From: Terriglobia bacterium
Lineage (GTDB): Bacteria > Acidobacteriota > Terriglobia > UBA7540
Length of the DNA: 64,000 nucleotides
NCBI GenBank assembly: GCA_030038235.1
Contig: JASHPE010000104.1
Span: 1 to 64,000 of the forward strand
Direction of reading: 5' to 3'
Within the stretch, counting starts at the first letter, position 1; every line of letters starts with the position of its first letter. Shown in pieces: positions 16,326-25,345 of the stretch. The notes beneath the pieces are model-generated. The model ran no database searches. It was not told where the DNA came from and saw only the letters and a program-made list of their open reading frames with translations. Both the position numbers and the translations under genes were made by a program.

Positions 16326-17055
16326 GGCTGGCCCCCCTCCGAACGAACTCCGCCCCTGAGTATATGGCCCTGTCATCGCTCCCTGCGGCCTTCGGTCCTG
16401 CCCCGCATTGCGTCGCGCCGACGCCACAGGTTGCCATGCGATCAAGTTGTCACTCAGCAGGCTTGAGAATCAACAACCCTGAACCGAGACGGCACACTAC
16501 GCCTGAACCACGACCGCTTTTTGAAAACCAGCGACAAGCGCCTCTCTCCTAAACCTATTAGCGCAGCCGTGGTCTTGTGTCAATGCGACCAAGGTACAGT
16601 ACGCCGTCCAGGGCGGCTAGCCAGCAACGGGGCTCGGACCGAAGTAATAAACAAAGCGATAACAGGTGACCTTACTTGGGATAGTAGCCACGCAAGAAGA
16701 GGTTGGTTGGAGAGTAAAATTTAGACTTTACTCCCTTAATACTTGACTTTGGTACAGTGTCGTGTTTAGCTTACTCTGGGGTAGGAACCAGCTTGACAAA
16801 CCGGCAAGGAAAGTGAGTTAGCATTTGCTCTTAGAAGACCGGCGATTCGACCGGCTAGAGCAAGCGCTGTTGCGTCGGCAGATTCTGACTCGACTTTAGG
16901 AATAACCAGGGAAAGCCGAAGGGCAATAAACGGTTGCTTGTAGAAGCCGCTGTTCCGTGAGACTGGGCGACTGACAAGGGTGGTTGGGTTTCGGGCGTGA
17001 ACGGATTAGGGCATCCGCTGCGTCACGGAGGGCGTGCGGAAAGGGGGACCACAAG
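16326..17055. other. 730-base intergenic region; leader of the NarL-type kinase gene
   Basis: No gene is supported. It holds divergent control regions for the aminotransferase (minus) and the kinase (plus). TTGACT at 16743-16748 and TTGACA near 16793 could be -35 elements, but no convincing -10 boxes are seen. A stem-loop at 16825-16863 (TTGCTCT pairing with AGAGCAA around an inner CCGG/CCGG) lies in the presumed 5' leader. Confidence 0.4.
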
Positions 17056-18792
17056 ATGAGCTCCGCTGTTGGGCGGCACGAGACTATCGTGCCTGCGCCC
17101 GTGCTTTTCCGCGAAGGGATGGAGCGCGAACAGATTTTGGCGATAGGCCGGCTCCTGATTTCGCTGCTCTCTCTGTTTTTGGCGGGGACTCATGGTGCAG
17201 TGGCATGCCTCATACCCTCCCTATATGTCCTGCACAGCCTGGGTATCCTGATCCGGGTTTCCGTTGCCCGCCCTCTCTCCGATTCTTTGGTGGTGCTTGT
17301 TCAGGCGTTTGATGTAGTTTGGGCTGCGCTCATCTTCGTGGCAACCGGCCAGTCCTTTCTCCTGTTTGTATTTGCGCTTGTGGCAGCCGCTTACCGATGC
17401 AGGGCGCGCGAAACCCTTGTGACCGCGGTAGCGGGCGCATTGCTCCTCCTGTCTGGGACCCTTCTTGTGAACTCGTCCCTGGGTTCGCGCCTCCGCTTTG
17501 TGGATGAGCCATTGCGGCCGGACACACTTGCGGTGCAGATTCTTGGTCTTTTGGTCTTGGGTGGCTTATTGGGGTACTTGGCCGACCAGCATGGGCAACA
17601 AGGCGACGTGGCCGCAGTCGCGGACTCCATTCTCCAAAACCTTCATCCCGAAGCCGGGATTGAGGAGAATCTGAAGGAAGTCCTAGCGGCGCTGCTCACG
17701 GTCTTTCATGCGAGTCGGGCTGTAGTGGTCCTGAGGGATTCGACTACCGGGCGCGGGTTGAAACGGGAAATGAGAAGTGACGGCACCGGACCAGGACCAC
17801 TGCAGCGCCGTCACCTTGCCTCGTCCGAGGTGAGCCGATACCTTCTCCCTATGCCGGGCGACAGTTGGTTGCTCGCGCGTTCCAACGCCGCTTCGGATTG
17901 CGACCTGCAGGTTCTGCTTCGCCAAGCACGGCGCCTGAAAAGGGTCTCGTGTCCGCTTCCAGCGAACGGCCTTTGGGATGAGCGCTTCCGCACGCTTTGG
18001 GCGGTCGATCTGCGGTTCGGAAATGCGTGGACCGGCCGCGTATTTCTGTGCGACGCTCACTGCTCCGCCAGCCCCGGGTGCTGCCTGCACTTCTTTCAGC
18101 GATTGATTGCAGAAGTGGGCCCCCCCGTCTACAACAGTTACCTCTGGTGGCGCATCCGCACCCGCGCGCATGCCATCGAGCGGAAGCGCATCGCGCGCGA
18201 TTTGCACGACGGGGTGATCCAAGAGCTGATCGGCATCGAAATGCACCTTGACTCGCTGCGCCGCCAGCGTGAAGCAGCCGGCGTCGACGCAGCAGAGACA
18301 GTGGCGATCGTCCAAAACCTCATTCGAGAGGAGATCCGCAATCTCCGGGCGATGATCGGACAATTACGGTGGGATTCGCCTCCCCGGCGGCTCCGCGCTT
18401 CCCTGGCCGAGATCGTTGAGGCGTTCCAGCGTGAAACGGGCATTGCAGCCAGTTTTGCCTGCGACGCGCGCAACGAATTCTTCTCCCCCCAGGTCTCCCG
18501 CGAAGTGGTGCACATAGTGCAGGAGGCGCTCAGCAACGTGAGAAAGCACAGCGGAGCCCGTAAGGTTGAAGTGCGTTTGTCGTCGAACCACGACACGTGG
18601 CAAGTGGTCATCCAGGATGACGGCCGAGGCTTCAATTTCACCGGCCGGCTCTCTCAGGCCGAGCTGTGGGCGGCGCGAGAGGGTCCGCGGATTATCCAGG
18701 AGCGCGTCCATTGTGTGAAAGGCGAACTAGCCATCGAGTCCCATCCGGATCGCGGCGCTCGCCTGGAGATACGCTTTGCCTCAAATGGCTAA
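17056..18792 (+). CDS. NarL-type (HisKA_3) membrane sensor histidine kinase
   Basis: A 578-residue kinase. The first ~190 residues contain five or six hydrophobic helices (for example ILAIGRLLISLLSLFLAG and AVQILGLLVLGGLLGYLADQ). Residues ~210-370 look like a GAF-type domain. The dimerisation/phosphorylation segment is ERKRIARDLHDGVIQELIG with His384, the HisKA_3 signature, and the ATPase domain has VVHIVQEALSNVRKHSGARK and DDGRGFNF. The final G box is weak (EGPRIIQERV), which may lower activity but is seen in related proteins. ATG 17056 follows AAGGGGGA; longer in-frame readings start without a good site. The stop overlaps the next gene, a LuxR-type regulator, by eight bases, so they form a two-component pair at the head of the polysaccharide regulatory block. 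Confidence 0.9.
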   Translation: MSSAVGRHETIVPAPVLFREGMEREQILAIGRLLISLLSLFLAGTHGAVACLIPSLYVLHSLGILIRVSVARPLSDSLVVLVQAFDVVWAALIFVATGQSFLLFVFALVAAAYRCRARETLVTAVAGALLLLSGTLLVNSSLGSRLRFVDEPLRPDTLAVQILGLLVLGGLLGYLADQHGQQGDVAAVADSILQNLHPEAGIEENLKEVLAALLTVFHASRAVVVLRDSTTGRGLKREMRSDGTGPGPLQRRHLASSEVSRYLLPMPGDSWLLARSNAASDCDLQVLLRQARRLKRVSCPLPANGLWDERFRTLWAVDLRFGNAWTGRVFLCDAHCSASPGCCLHFFQRLIAEVGPPVYNSYLWWRIRTRAHAIERKRIARDLHDGVIQELIGIEMHLDSLRRQREAAGVDAAETVAIVQNLIREEIRNLRAMIGQLRWDSPPRRLRASLAEIVEAFQRETGIAASFACDARNEFFSPQVSREVVHIVQEALSNVRKHSGARKVEVRLSSNHDTWQVVIQDDGRGFNFTGRLSQAELWAAREGPRIIQERVHCVKGELAIESHPDRGARLEIRFASNG

Positions 18793-19459
18793 CGACGCCA
18801 TTGGCGAGTCCGTCAGAATCCTGGCGGTCGATGACCATCCGATCTTTCGCTACGGTCTTCGACGGCTACTGGAATCGCAGTCCGACTTTCTCGTTGTGGG
18901 CGAGGCTTCGGATGCCATGCAGGCGGTCAAGCTGACTCGCGAACTGTCGCCGCACGTCATGATCCTCGACCTGGCAATCCCCGGCAGTCCGGGGCTGGAG
19001 GTGCTTCGCGAACTCCGTGCTTTGAGCCCACTGCTACGCACCATCATTCTGACTGCCGCCATTGAGAAGAACGACATCGCTCGTGCCTTGCAGCTCGGAG
19101 CGCGTGGCATCGTTCTCAAGGAAGCGGCCACCGAGCTGATCATCGAGAGCATCCGTACCGTTCTGGAAGGACAGTATTGGGTCGGCCGCGAGAGGGTCTC
19201 CGACCTCGTGCAATTGCTTCAGCGCCTGCTGCCACGGAAAATGCGGGCGGAGGCAAACTTTGGCCTTACCCCGCGGGAGATGCAGGTGGTGGCGGCTATC
19301 ACGGCGGGTTACAGCAATAGAGAGATCGCCCAAAAGCTGTGCCTGAGTGACCAGACTGTAAAGCACCACATTACGAACATCTTTGACAAAGTGGGCATGT
19401 CGAATCGCGTGGAACTCTCCCTGTTCGCTATTAGCCATCAGCTTGTGGACGAAGGCTAA
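18785..19459 (+). CDS. LuxR/NarL-family response regulator
   Basis: A 224-residue regulator with a receiver (acidic pair in AVDDHPIFR, phospho-acceptor Asp62 in MILDLAIPGSPG, Thr in IILTAAIEKND, Lys in GIVLKEAAT) and a C-terminal LuxR helix-turn-helix (LTPREMQVVAAITAGYSNRE and VKHHITNIFDKVGMSNRVEL). ATG 18785 overlaps the kinase stop by eight bases, so translation is coupled. The kinase upstream is its obvious partner. A paralogue with similar organisation lies at 24623. Targets may include the polysaccharide genes downstream. Confidence 0.95.
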   Translation: MANDAIGESVRILAVDDHPIFRYGLRRLLESQSDFLVVGEASDAMQAVKLTRELSPHVMILDLAIPGSPGLEVLRELRALSPLLRTIILTAAIEKNDIARALQLGARGIVLKEAATELIIESIRTVLEGQYWVGRERVSDLVQLLQRLLPRKMRAEANFGLTPREMQVVAAITAGYSNREIAQKLCLSDQTVKHHITNIFDKVGMSNRVELSLFAISHQLVDEG

Positions 19460-19853
19460 CATCCCTGACAACTCCCTCACTGATATAGCATTCGCACTGG
19501 CAAATTCACAGAAATCCTTCCTTCGCACAACTGGTGTAGCCGAATCGTTAACACTCTTCAATGCGCATACTGGTGGTCGCGATCAAGTGTTATTAAGATA
19601 ACAGTTAAATCTCCCATCGTGAAGTTGCCCTCCGCGCGGCGTAAGCTACAGATTTACCTTCACAATTCTGAAAAGCCTGATTAGTCTTAATTTATTATTA
19701 TTTGTTGGCTTAATTCTCATCCTAACTAAGGCATTATGGCTGCTTTGCATGCCAACAAATGGCACCATGTGGTGGCGATCCCATAGCCCATATGGGCCAT
19801 TGCCAAGCGCTCGGAGGCTGCTAAGGTAGGGGTTCACCCAACTCAAAGTCGAC
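19460..19853. other. Intergenic, locally AT-rich
   Basis: No gene seen. The segment 19655-19740 is markedly AT-rich against the surrounding DNA (TTAATTTATTATTATTTG) and is a plausible promoter or upstream-element region for the PilZ genes. No clear -35/-10 pair could be fixed. Confidence 0.35.
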
Positions 19854-19880
19854 TTGCATTTGCTAAGGGGGGTAGTGGCT

Positions 19881-20228
19881 GTGCTTCGGGACGTTGAAAG
19901 CGTCAAACCAGCAGTGACAGATGGTGAGACGCGGCGTGCCCACCGATTCGCTTTGCAGATACCGGTACGATATCGGTTGCGAGGTGAGGAAGGGTGGCGG
20001 CACGGTGAGACTGAGAACATCAGCCGCTCAGGAGTGTTGTTCCGAAGCCAGTCTGCTGCCGTGACGGGCACTTCGCTGCACTTATGTCTCATGCTGCCGG
20101 CCCTCAGTTCAGAACCGGCTGCCGAAATGATTTGCCGAGGTGTTGTCGCGCGTTCGGTGCTTCCCGTAAACGGCGAATTGGCAGCGCTCGCGGCGAGAAT
20201 TCTGCATTTCCGACTGGTTCGTGGGTAA
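19881..20228 (+). CDS. PilZ-domain protein
   Basis: About 115 residues consisting mainly of one PilZ domain, a cyclic-di-GMP receptor fold. The N-terminal arginine motif RRAHRFALQIPVRYRL and the NxSxxG-type element ENISRSGVLFRS are both present, so nucleotide binding is plausible. I favour the GTG at 19881 behind AAGGGGGG; a TTG at 19854 would add nine residues. It lies between a NarL-type regulator and an UpxY-like antiterminator, a sensible place for a c-di-GMP effector controlling exopolysaccharide production. Confidence 0.8.
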   Translation: MLRDVESVKPAVTDGETRRAHRFALQIPVRYRLRGEEGWRHGETENISRSGVLFRSQSAAVTGTSLHLCLMLPALSSEPAAEMICRGVVARSVLPVNGELAALAARILHFRLVRG

Positions 20229-20356
20229 CGCGCCAAGGCCCTGGACTACAGCACCAAAAGGTCGCGGGGAAAGCAGTCGGTCTCCTCCGAGGTAGAGTCG
20301 TCTTGATCGGTAGCAAGGATTGCGGGCGGGTGTCTGGTTGGTCTTCGAGGGGCTCA

Positions 20357-20644
20357 GTGGCTGCTCCCAGGATTTCAAAAGAACGGCAGTTCGCGCCACG
20401 GGCACGGCGATTTGCGCCGGAGCCTCCGTGTCGGTACTGCGAAGCAGGAACAGGGGTTTGGCACGAGGGGCGGACGGCGAACATGAGTGCGTCCGGAGTG
20501 TCGTTCCGTGCTAAGCAAGCTCTGCGGTTGGAGACCGCGATCGAAACGGTCGTTACTGTGCCGGCGATATTGCCTAGCGGCAGTGCATCAGAGATTCGAC
20601 GCCGGGGGCTTATCGTTCAGAAGGGGACCGGAAACGAGCGTTGA
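20357..20644 (+). CDS. Second, divergent PilZ-domain protein
   Basis: Downstream of the first PilZ gene is a ~95-residue frame with arginines in PRARRFAPEPPCRYCEAG and the element ANMSASGVSFRAKQ, which match the two c-di-GMP-binding motifs of PilZ. The hydrophobic strand pattern after them (TAIETVVTVPAIL) also fits. The start is uncertain: the frame is open far upstream and overlaps the preceding gene, but GTG 20357 has GAGGGG nearby. The two adjacent cysteines are unusual. It may be a diverging duplicate of its neighbour and could be decaying. Confidence 0.6.
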   Translation: MAAPRISKERQFAPRARRFAPEPPCRYCEAGTGVWHEGRTANMSASGVSFRAKQALRLETAIETVVTVPAILPSGSASEIRRRGLIVQKGTGNER

Positions 20645-21029
20645 TCCGTCGCCTCTTCTGGCAGCTTCCATCGCAGGCTGCCGGATTGTGCCCCGGCCTC
20701 GGGCTTAAAGCGCGACGTGGCTCCGATTGTTTCGACGACTAGGCGTTGCCATCACATTGGTAGCTTCACGGGACGCGGAAATGGCCGGACCTCGCGTGCG
20801 GGCTGCGAGGCCACCAGGTTCGGGATTGAGCGGGGATGCCGGAATCGGTTCTCCATGACGAGCTTGGTTTAGGGGGGGCACTCAGGAAGCTCCCAGTACC
20901 ATTCAGGTTATAGCGGCGAAGGCTTGCAGGTGAAGACAAAATCTGTGAGTCACAGGGCGGAGCTTTACCCTTCTCCCGCCGCCTGGTCGGCCGGGCACCA
21001 AGGGGAGGGAAAGTAAAGGGGGAAGCCAG
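20645..21029. other. Intergenic leader before the antiterminator gene
   Basis: No gene is supported. It presumably holds the promoter for the UpxY-like gene. A GGTAGCTTC sequence at 20759-20767 is faintly like the GGTAGC core of ops/JUMPstart elements used by RfaH-type factors, but the match is too short to call. Confidence 0.3.
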
Positions 21030-21656
21030 ATGGTGCACACACAAACTGGCGACGTTGGCTCCTGCGACCAGCCAGACACGGCTTGGTGGGTGGCCTATAC
21101 ACGTCACCAGCACGAAAAGGTGGTCGCAGACACGCTTTCGGCGAAAGGCTTCGAGGTTTTTTTGCCGCTCTACGAGACGGTGCGACGCTGGAAGGACAGG
21201 CGCAGGAGGCTCGCTTTGCCGCTCTTCCCTTGCTATGTATTTCTGCGAGGGGGACTCGACCGCCGACTGCACGCCATGACAACAGCCGGCGTCCACGTCA
21301 TTCTGTCGAGCGGCGGGCGCGTCGCGGTAATCCTGGACGACGAGATTCAGGCGGTTCGCAGGGCGGTTGAAGGGCCCTATCGAGTTGAGCCTCACCCCTT
21401 CTTGAAGTGCGGTGACCGCGTTCGAGTCGTGCATGGGCCCCTCGAAGGCGTTGAAGGCATTCTGGCCCGCAAGAAGAACCTCTTTCGCCTGGTGCTTTCG
21501 GTCGAGATGCTGGCGCAGTCGGCGGCGGTCGAGATCGACGTTTCCGATGTCGAGCCCGTGCGGGGGCAGAGCCGGGAGTGCATCGGCACAGCCGAGAGAT
21601 CTCCAAGGTTGCCCGAACCCTTCGAGACCTCAACCTGGGCAGCGACCGGACTCTGA
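21030..21656 (+). CDS. NusG/UpxY-family transcription antiterminator
   Basis: A 208-residue NusG-like protein. The NGN domain is clear: AWWVAYTRHQHEKVVADTL, the core EVFLPLYETVRRWKDRRRR, LPLFPCYVFLRGG, and a late KOW-type segment KCGDRVRVVHGPLEGVEGIL. Family members of this type (UpxY, RfaH, LoaP) let RNA polymerase read through long polysaccharide operons and are usually the first gene of such loci. Its place just before hldE and the long plus-strand cluster fits that role. ATG 21030 follows a GGAGGGAAAG-rich stretch. The last ~45 residues are not recognisable. Confidence 0.9.
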   Translation: MVHTQTGDVGSCDQPDTAWWVAYTRHQHEKVVADTLSAKGFEVFLPLYETVRRWKDRRRRLALPLFPCYVFLRGGLDRRLHAMTTAGVHVILSSGGRVAVILDDEIQAVRRAVEGPYRVEPHPFLKCGDRVRVVHGPLEGVEGILARKKNLFRLVLSVEMLAQSAAVEIDVSDVEPVRGQSRECIGTAERSPRLPEPFETSTWAATGL

Positions 21657-21821
21657 GCAATGTGCTTCAGTTTCGCGGCGCTGCTTGCCTTAGCTAGGAT
21701 CCTCATGACCTGTAGGCCCGATTTGGGATGGCTCGAGATAGGTAAGATAAAGAGGAAGGTAGCCACGCAATCCTACTGAAATCGCAAGCGCGGGGCGTGC
21801 CCCCTAGCGTCGAACATAACA

Positions 21822-23321
21822 ATGTTCAAGGATTCCACTAAGCTCTTCGAGGCCGTCAGGACTGGGTTCCACAACTGCCGAGTACTGGTCGTGGGGGATC
21901 TGATGCTGGACCGTTACGTCTGGGGCGTGGTCGAGAGAATCTCGCCCGAGGCACCTGCTCCGGTCGTCCGGCTCGACCACAAGACACGGGCCGCCGGCGG
22001 GGCCGCCAACGTAGCCGTGAACCTGAGCACGCTCGGGTGCAAGGTAGATGTGGCAGGGGCAGTGGGTGAGGATGAAGACGGGCGTGAACTTTTGGAGCTT
22101 CTTGAAGGCTCGGGGATTGAGACATCCGCTGTCGTGTCGATTGCGAGCAGACCCACGACCTGCAAGACTCGCATTCTCGCGGGACGACAGCAGATGCTTC
22201 GGCTCGACGCCGAGAAAGCAGGTGAGCTCAGCCCCGTGCTCAGAGAGCGTCTGCTCTCCGCAATCGACGGGCACATCTCTGGCTTCTCGGCGATCATCCT
22301 ATCTGACTACGCAAAGGGAGTCGTGGACGATTCAATCTGTCAGGCCATAATCGCCCGCGCACATGACTTCTCGATACCCGTCTTCGTGGATCCCAAGGGC
22401 ACGCACTATCAGAAATATGCCGGATGCGACGTGGTTTCCCCGAACCGAATGGAACTCGCAGCCGTGACTTCCACGGACTATGGCGACCTGGAATTAATGT
22501 TGCAAAAAGGTGAGCTTCTACGCTCCAACCTTGGCCTCCGTCATCTGCTGGTAACCCTCGGCGAGCTGGGAATGGCGCTTTTGGACCCGAGTGGTCTTCA
22601 CCGGTTCCCGGCGCAAGCGCGTGAAGTTTTCGACGTGTCCGGTGCCGGCGACACGGTGATCGCCACAATTGCAGTTGCCGTGGCAGCCGGACTGCACCTG
22701 CACGACGCCATCCACCTTGCTAACTTGGCGGCGGGTATCGTTATTGGGAAACTCGGGACATCACCCATTGCCAGAGAGGAATTGCTTGCCGCTCTGGCAT
22801 CGGAAGAAGGGGCGAGCCAAGCGGAAAAAATCTGCTCTCTCGAAACTCTCTTGAATCGAGTTGCCCAGTGGCGGCTTGCTGGCCGGCGCATTGTCTTCAC
22901 GGATGGCCGGTTCGATCTCTTTCACGTCGGGCACCTAGCCCTGCTGGAGCAGGCGAAGCGCCAGGGGGAACGCCTGGTCGTGGGGCTCAACACCGACCGC
23001 TCCGTGCGCATTCTCAAAGGGGTGGGGCATCCGATCGTTTCTGAGCGAGCCCGCGCACAGCTTGTGGCAGCCCTCCCCTGTGTTGACGCGGTCGTGTTTT
23101 TCGATGACGAGACCCCCCTCAAACTGATTCGAGCACTGCGCCCGCATGTGCTGGTCAGGGGCAGCGAATGCCTCGAAGAAGAGATTGTGGGGAGAAACGA
23201 AGTGAAGACTTGGGGAGGCAAGGTGGCCCTGATTCCCCTCCTGGAGGACTCCAGCACCACCGAAATCCTGAAACGAGCGGGTGCTTCCCTCAGTAAAGCC
23301 CGTCCTGACCTCATTCAGTAA
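21822..23321 (+). CDS. hldE: Bifunctional heptose-7-phosphate kinase / heptose-1-phosphate adenylyltransferase
   Basis: A 499-residue fusion matching HldE. The PfkB-type kinase half (residues ~15-330) shows VVGDLMLDRYVWG, AGGAANVAVNLSTLG and the anion-hole motif GAGDT starting at 274. The nucleotidyltransferase half (~355-490) has FTDGRFDLFHVGHLALL with HVGH at 368-371 and VVGLNTDRSVRILKG. It converts D-sedoheptulose-derived heptose 7-phosphate to ADP-heptose with help of a GmhB phosphatase. GmhA is encoded at 49585 and a heptosyltransferase-type GT9 protein at 50184, so the pathway is spread over the window; GmhB was not found. The FTDGRFD segment differs from the usual FTNGCFD, losing a commonly conserved cysteine. 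Confidence 0.93.
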   Translation: MFKDSTKLFEAVRTGFHNCRVLVVGDLMLDRYVWGVVERISPEAPAPVVRLDHKTRAAGGAANVAVNLSTLGCKVDVAGAVGEDEDGRELLELLEGSGIETSAVVSIASRPTTCKTRILAGRQQMLRLDAEKAGELSPVLRERLLSAIDGHISGFSAIILSDYAKGVVDDSICQAIIARAHDFSIPVFVDPKGTHYQKYAGCDVVSPNRMELAAVTSTDYGDLELMLQKGELLRSNLGLRHLLVTLGELGMALLDPSGLHRFPAQAREVFDVSGAGDTVIATIAVAVAAGLHLHDAIHLANLAAGIVIGKLGTSPIAREELLAALASEEGASQAEKICSLETLLNRVAQWRLAGRRIVFTDGRFDLFHVGHLALLEQAKRQGERLVVGLNTDRSVRILKGVGHPIVSERARAQLVAALPCVDAVVFFDDETPLKLIRALRPHVLVRGSECLEEEIVGRNEVKTWGGKVALIPLLEDSSTTEILKRAGASLSKARPDLIQ

Positions 23322-23507
23322 GGCCGTCAGCGTCTGGAAACACGCCCAGCTCTCCACGGCCATGTCGGTCCGGTCCGGATGGCTACATTTCGCGCTCTGA
23401 TCGGGAAATGCGTGCGAGCGGCCTCACCCCAGGCGCTGCAGGTTCCTGGAGCGGGGCGGTCTTCCCGAGGCCATTCGCATACCGACACTACACCAAGAAT
23501 GCTACTA

Positions 23508-24521
23508 TCTGGGTATCCACTTGACTCAGGTAACCACAGGGGTAGTATGCACGGCCATGGAGGATTACCCTCGGACGCTGGCGGAGTTCGAGGCCCGCTT
23601 CCGCTCGGAGCAGGCCTGCCGGGAGTATCTGTTCCAGCTCCGCGCTAGCCGGAAGGATTCCGCTGCCCGCGCTGCCGCCGCCAAGGCTTGGCCCCTGGGC
23701 TCCGTTCTGTGGCAGTGTGCCTCTTGCGACCGCCAAGTTTCGGTCACGGCGGGAACGATCTTCCAGGACACGCACACCCCGCTCAGGGTTTGGTTCCGGG
23801 CCATGTGGTGGGTGACCGCTCAAAAGAACGGCGTCAGCGCTCTGGGGCTGCAGCGGGTGCTGGGCTTGAGGAGCTATCAAACGGCTTGGGCTTGGCTGCA
23901 TAAACTGCGCCGGGCGATGGTGAGGCCGGGCCGTGAACGGTTGGCGGGGACCGTGGAAGTCGATGAAACCTTTCTGGGCGGGCTGGAGGAAGGCGTGCGA
24001 GGTCGCGGAACGGAAAAGAAAGCCTTGATTGTAGTTGCGGCTCAAGAAGAGGGACGCGGTGTCGGACGCATCCGCCTGCGGTGAATTCCCAATGCTTCGG
24101 CCGGGAGTCTTATTCCCTTCATCGAGGATTCGGTGGAACCGGGAAGCGTGATCCACACCGACGGTTGGCTCGGATACGAGCCTTTGAAGAAGAAGGGCTA
24201 CCGGCATGCGTTACTTACCTTCGTGGTCGGGAGGAATCTCCGTCCGAGTTGATGCCCAGGGTTCATCTGGTGGTATCACTGCTCAAGCGGTGGCTGATCG
24301 GAACTCACCAAGGGGCGGTCAGCCACAAACATCTCGACTACTACTTGGACGAGTTCACGTTCCGGTTCAACCGTCGGCGGTCGTGTAGCCGAGGCAAGCT
24401 ATTCTTCCGGCTTGTCCAGCAGGCGGTGGCCGTAGAACCAACGACTTACGCATCAATCGTTCGAGACAACGAGTCGAAACCACAACCGGTAGGGGCCACC
24501 TGAGTCAAGTGGATACCCAGA
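23508..24521 (+). mobile_element. IS1595-family insertion sequence with 8-bp target duplication (defective)
   Basis: Terminal inverted repeats of 24 bases start TCTGGGTATCCACTTGACTC at 23508 and end with the exact complement at 24521. They are flanked by the 8-base direct repeat TGCTACTA (23500-23507 and 24522-24529), the target-site duplication length typical of IS1595. The element is 1014 bases long and carries one transposase gene that is broken at several places. Ends and duplication are intact, so insertion is fairly recent or the ends are conserved for mobilisation in trans. Confidence 0.93.
23557..24503 (+). pseudogene. IS1595-family transposase, disrupted
   Basis: The protein begins MEDYPRTLAEFEARF at 23557. 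Three lesions are visible. First, around 23644-23683 the zinc-ribbon region has slipped frame: the correct residues PEGFRCPRC are readable in the +1 frame, preceded by TAG where a Trp codon (TGG) is expected. Second, the codon at 24082-24084 is TGA where CGA would continue the frame. Third, a frameshift near 24210 moves the rest (TYLRGREESPSELMPRVHL through KHLDYYLDEFTFRFNRRRS) into another frame. The catalytic core VDETFLGG and HTDGWLGYE is present. The element therefore cannot make its own transposase. Confidence 0.9.
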
Positions 24522-24622
24522 TGCTACTAAATTTAATCATCCTGGACGAGCACACTCCTTACCCACTTGCCGCGCACTGCAGTTTGGCCACGGGCAGTTA
24601 TCGCTTTACTGGGTGATCGCGT

Positions 24623-25345
24623 ATGAACAAACAATATCCTCAAAACACCGTGGTGGTTGCCGCCCACGAACCCATTCGGGGTTACGGAATACAGCGCCTC
24701 CTCGAAGCCGAGGCTGACGTTAAGGTGGTGGCGGAGGCCAACAGCGCCGGCGAGGTGGTCGAGGCCGTCTCTCGATTCCGTCCCGATCTGCTCTTGCTTG
24801 ATTTTGAAATGCCCCCTTCGGGCCTGAAGGTGCTCGCCCAAGTCTCCGCCGCCAGCGCCGCCGTGCGCACTCTGCTTCTGGCCTATGCTCTGGAACGGAA
24901 GCAGATCGCCCAAGCCTTCAATGCCGGGGCGCGCGGGTTCGTGCTGAAAGGGTCGGATACCGACGTTCTACTGAACGGAGTGCGCAGCCTGATCGCCGGC
25001 CAGTATTGGGTGGGTGATAAGCCAGCCGCGGAGCGCACGATGGTGCTACGCAGCTTCACGCCGCCACCCGAGCGGCGCCCATCGTGGCTGGATTACCACC
25101 TGACCCCGCGAGAGATCGAGATTGTTGCCGCCGTTGCCAACGGATGCTCCAATAGCCACGCGAGCGAGAAGTTCTCGATCACCCTACGCACCGTCAAACA
25201 TCATCTGAGCAACATCTACGAGAAGCTCGGTCTATCCAGCCGCCTGGAGCTGGCTATCTTCGCAGTGAATAACCACTGGGATGCCTACGGCTTCGACGCT
25301 GGGTGCACCGCGGATCGCGCGGAGGAATACGCCGAAGCTTCGTAG
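24623..25345 (+). CDS. LuxR-family response regulator with altered receiver pocket
   Basis: A 240-residue regulator. The receiver keeps the acceptor Asp60 (LLLLDFEMPPSG) and the conserved lysine (FVLKGSDTD), but the usual acidic pair near residue 15 is His-Glu (VVAAHEPIRG), which should weaken magnesium binding and phosphorylation. The C-terminal LuxR domain is intact: LTPREIEIVAAVANGCSNSH and VKHHLSNIYEKLGLSSRLEL. It resembles the regulator at 18785 and may be a paralogue. It sits alone, just upstream of the Wza-type gene, with no kinase beside it, so it may act as an atypical or constitutive regulator of the cluster. Confidence 0.92.
   Translation: MNKQYPQNTVVVAAHEPIRGYGIQRLLEAEADVKVVAEANSAGEVVEAVSRFRPDLLLLDFEMPPSGLKVLAQVSAASAAVRTLLLAYALERKQIAQAFNAGARGFVLKGSDTDVLLNGVRSLIAGQYWVGDKPAAERTMVLRSFTPPPERRPSWLDYHLTPREIEIVAAVANGCSNSHASEKFSITLRTVKHHLSNIYEKLGLSSRLELAIFAVNNHWDAYGFDAGCTADRAEEYAEAS

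Noticed and set aside
20766-21434. Minus-strand frame overlapping the UpxY-like gene
   Set aside because: No recognisable domain; more than half lies opposite the NusG-type coding region.
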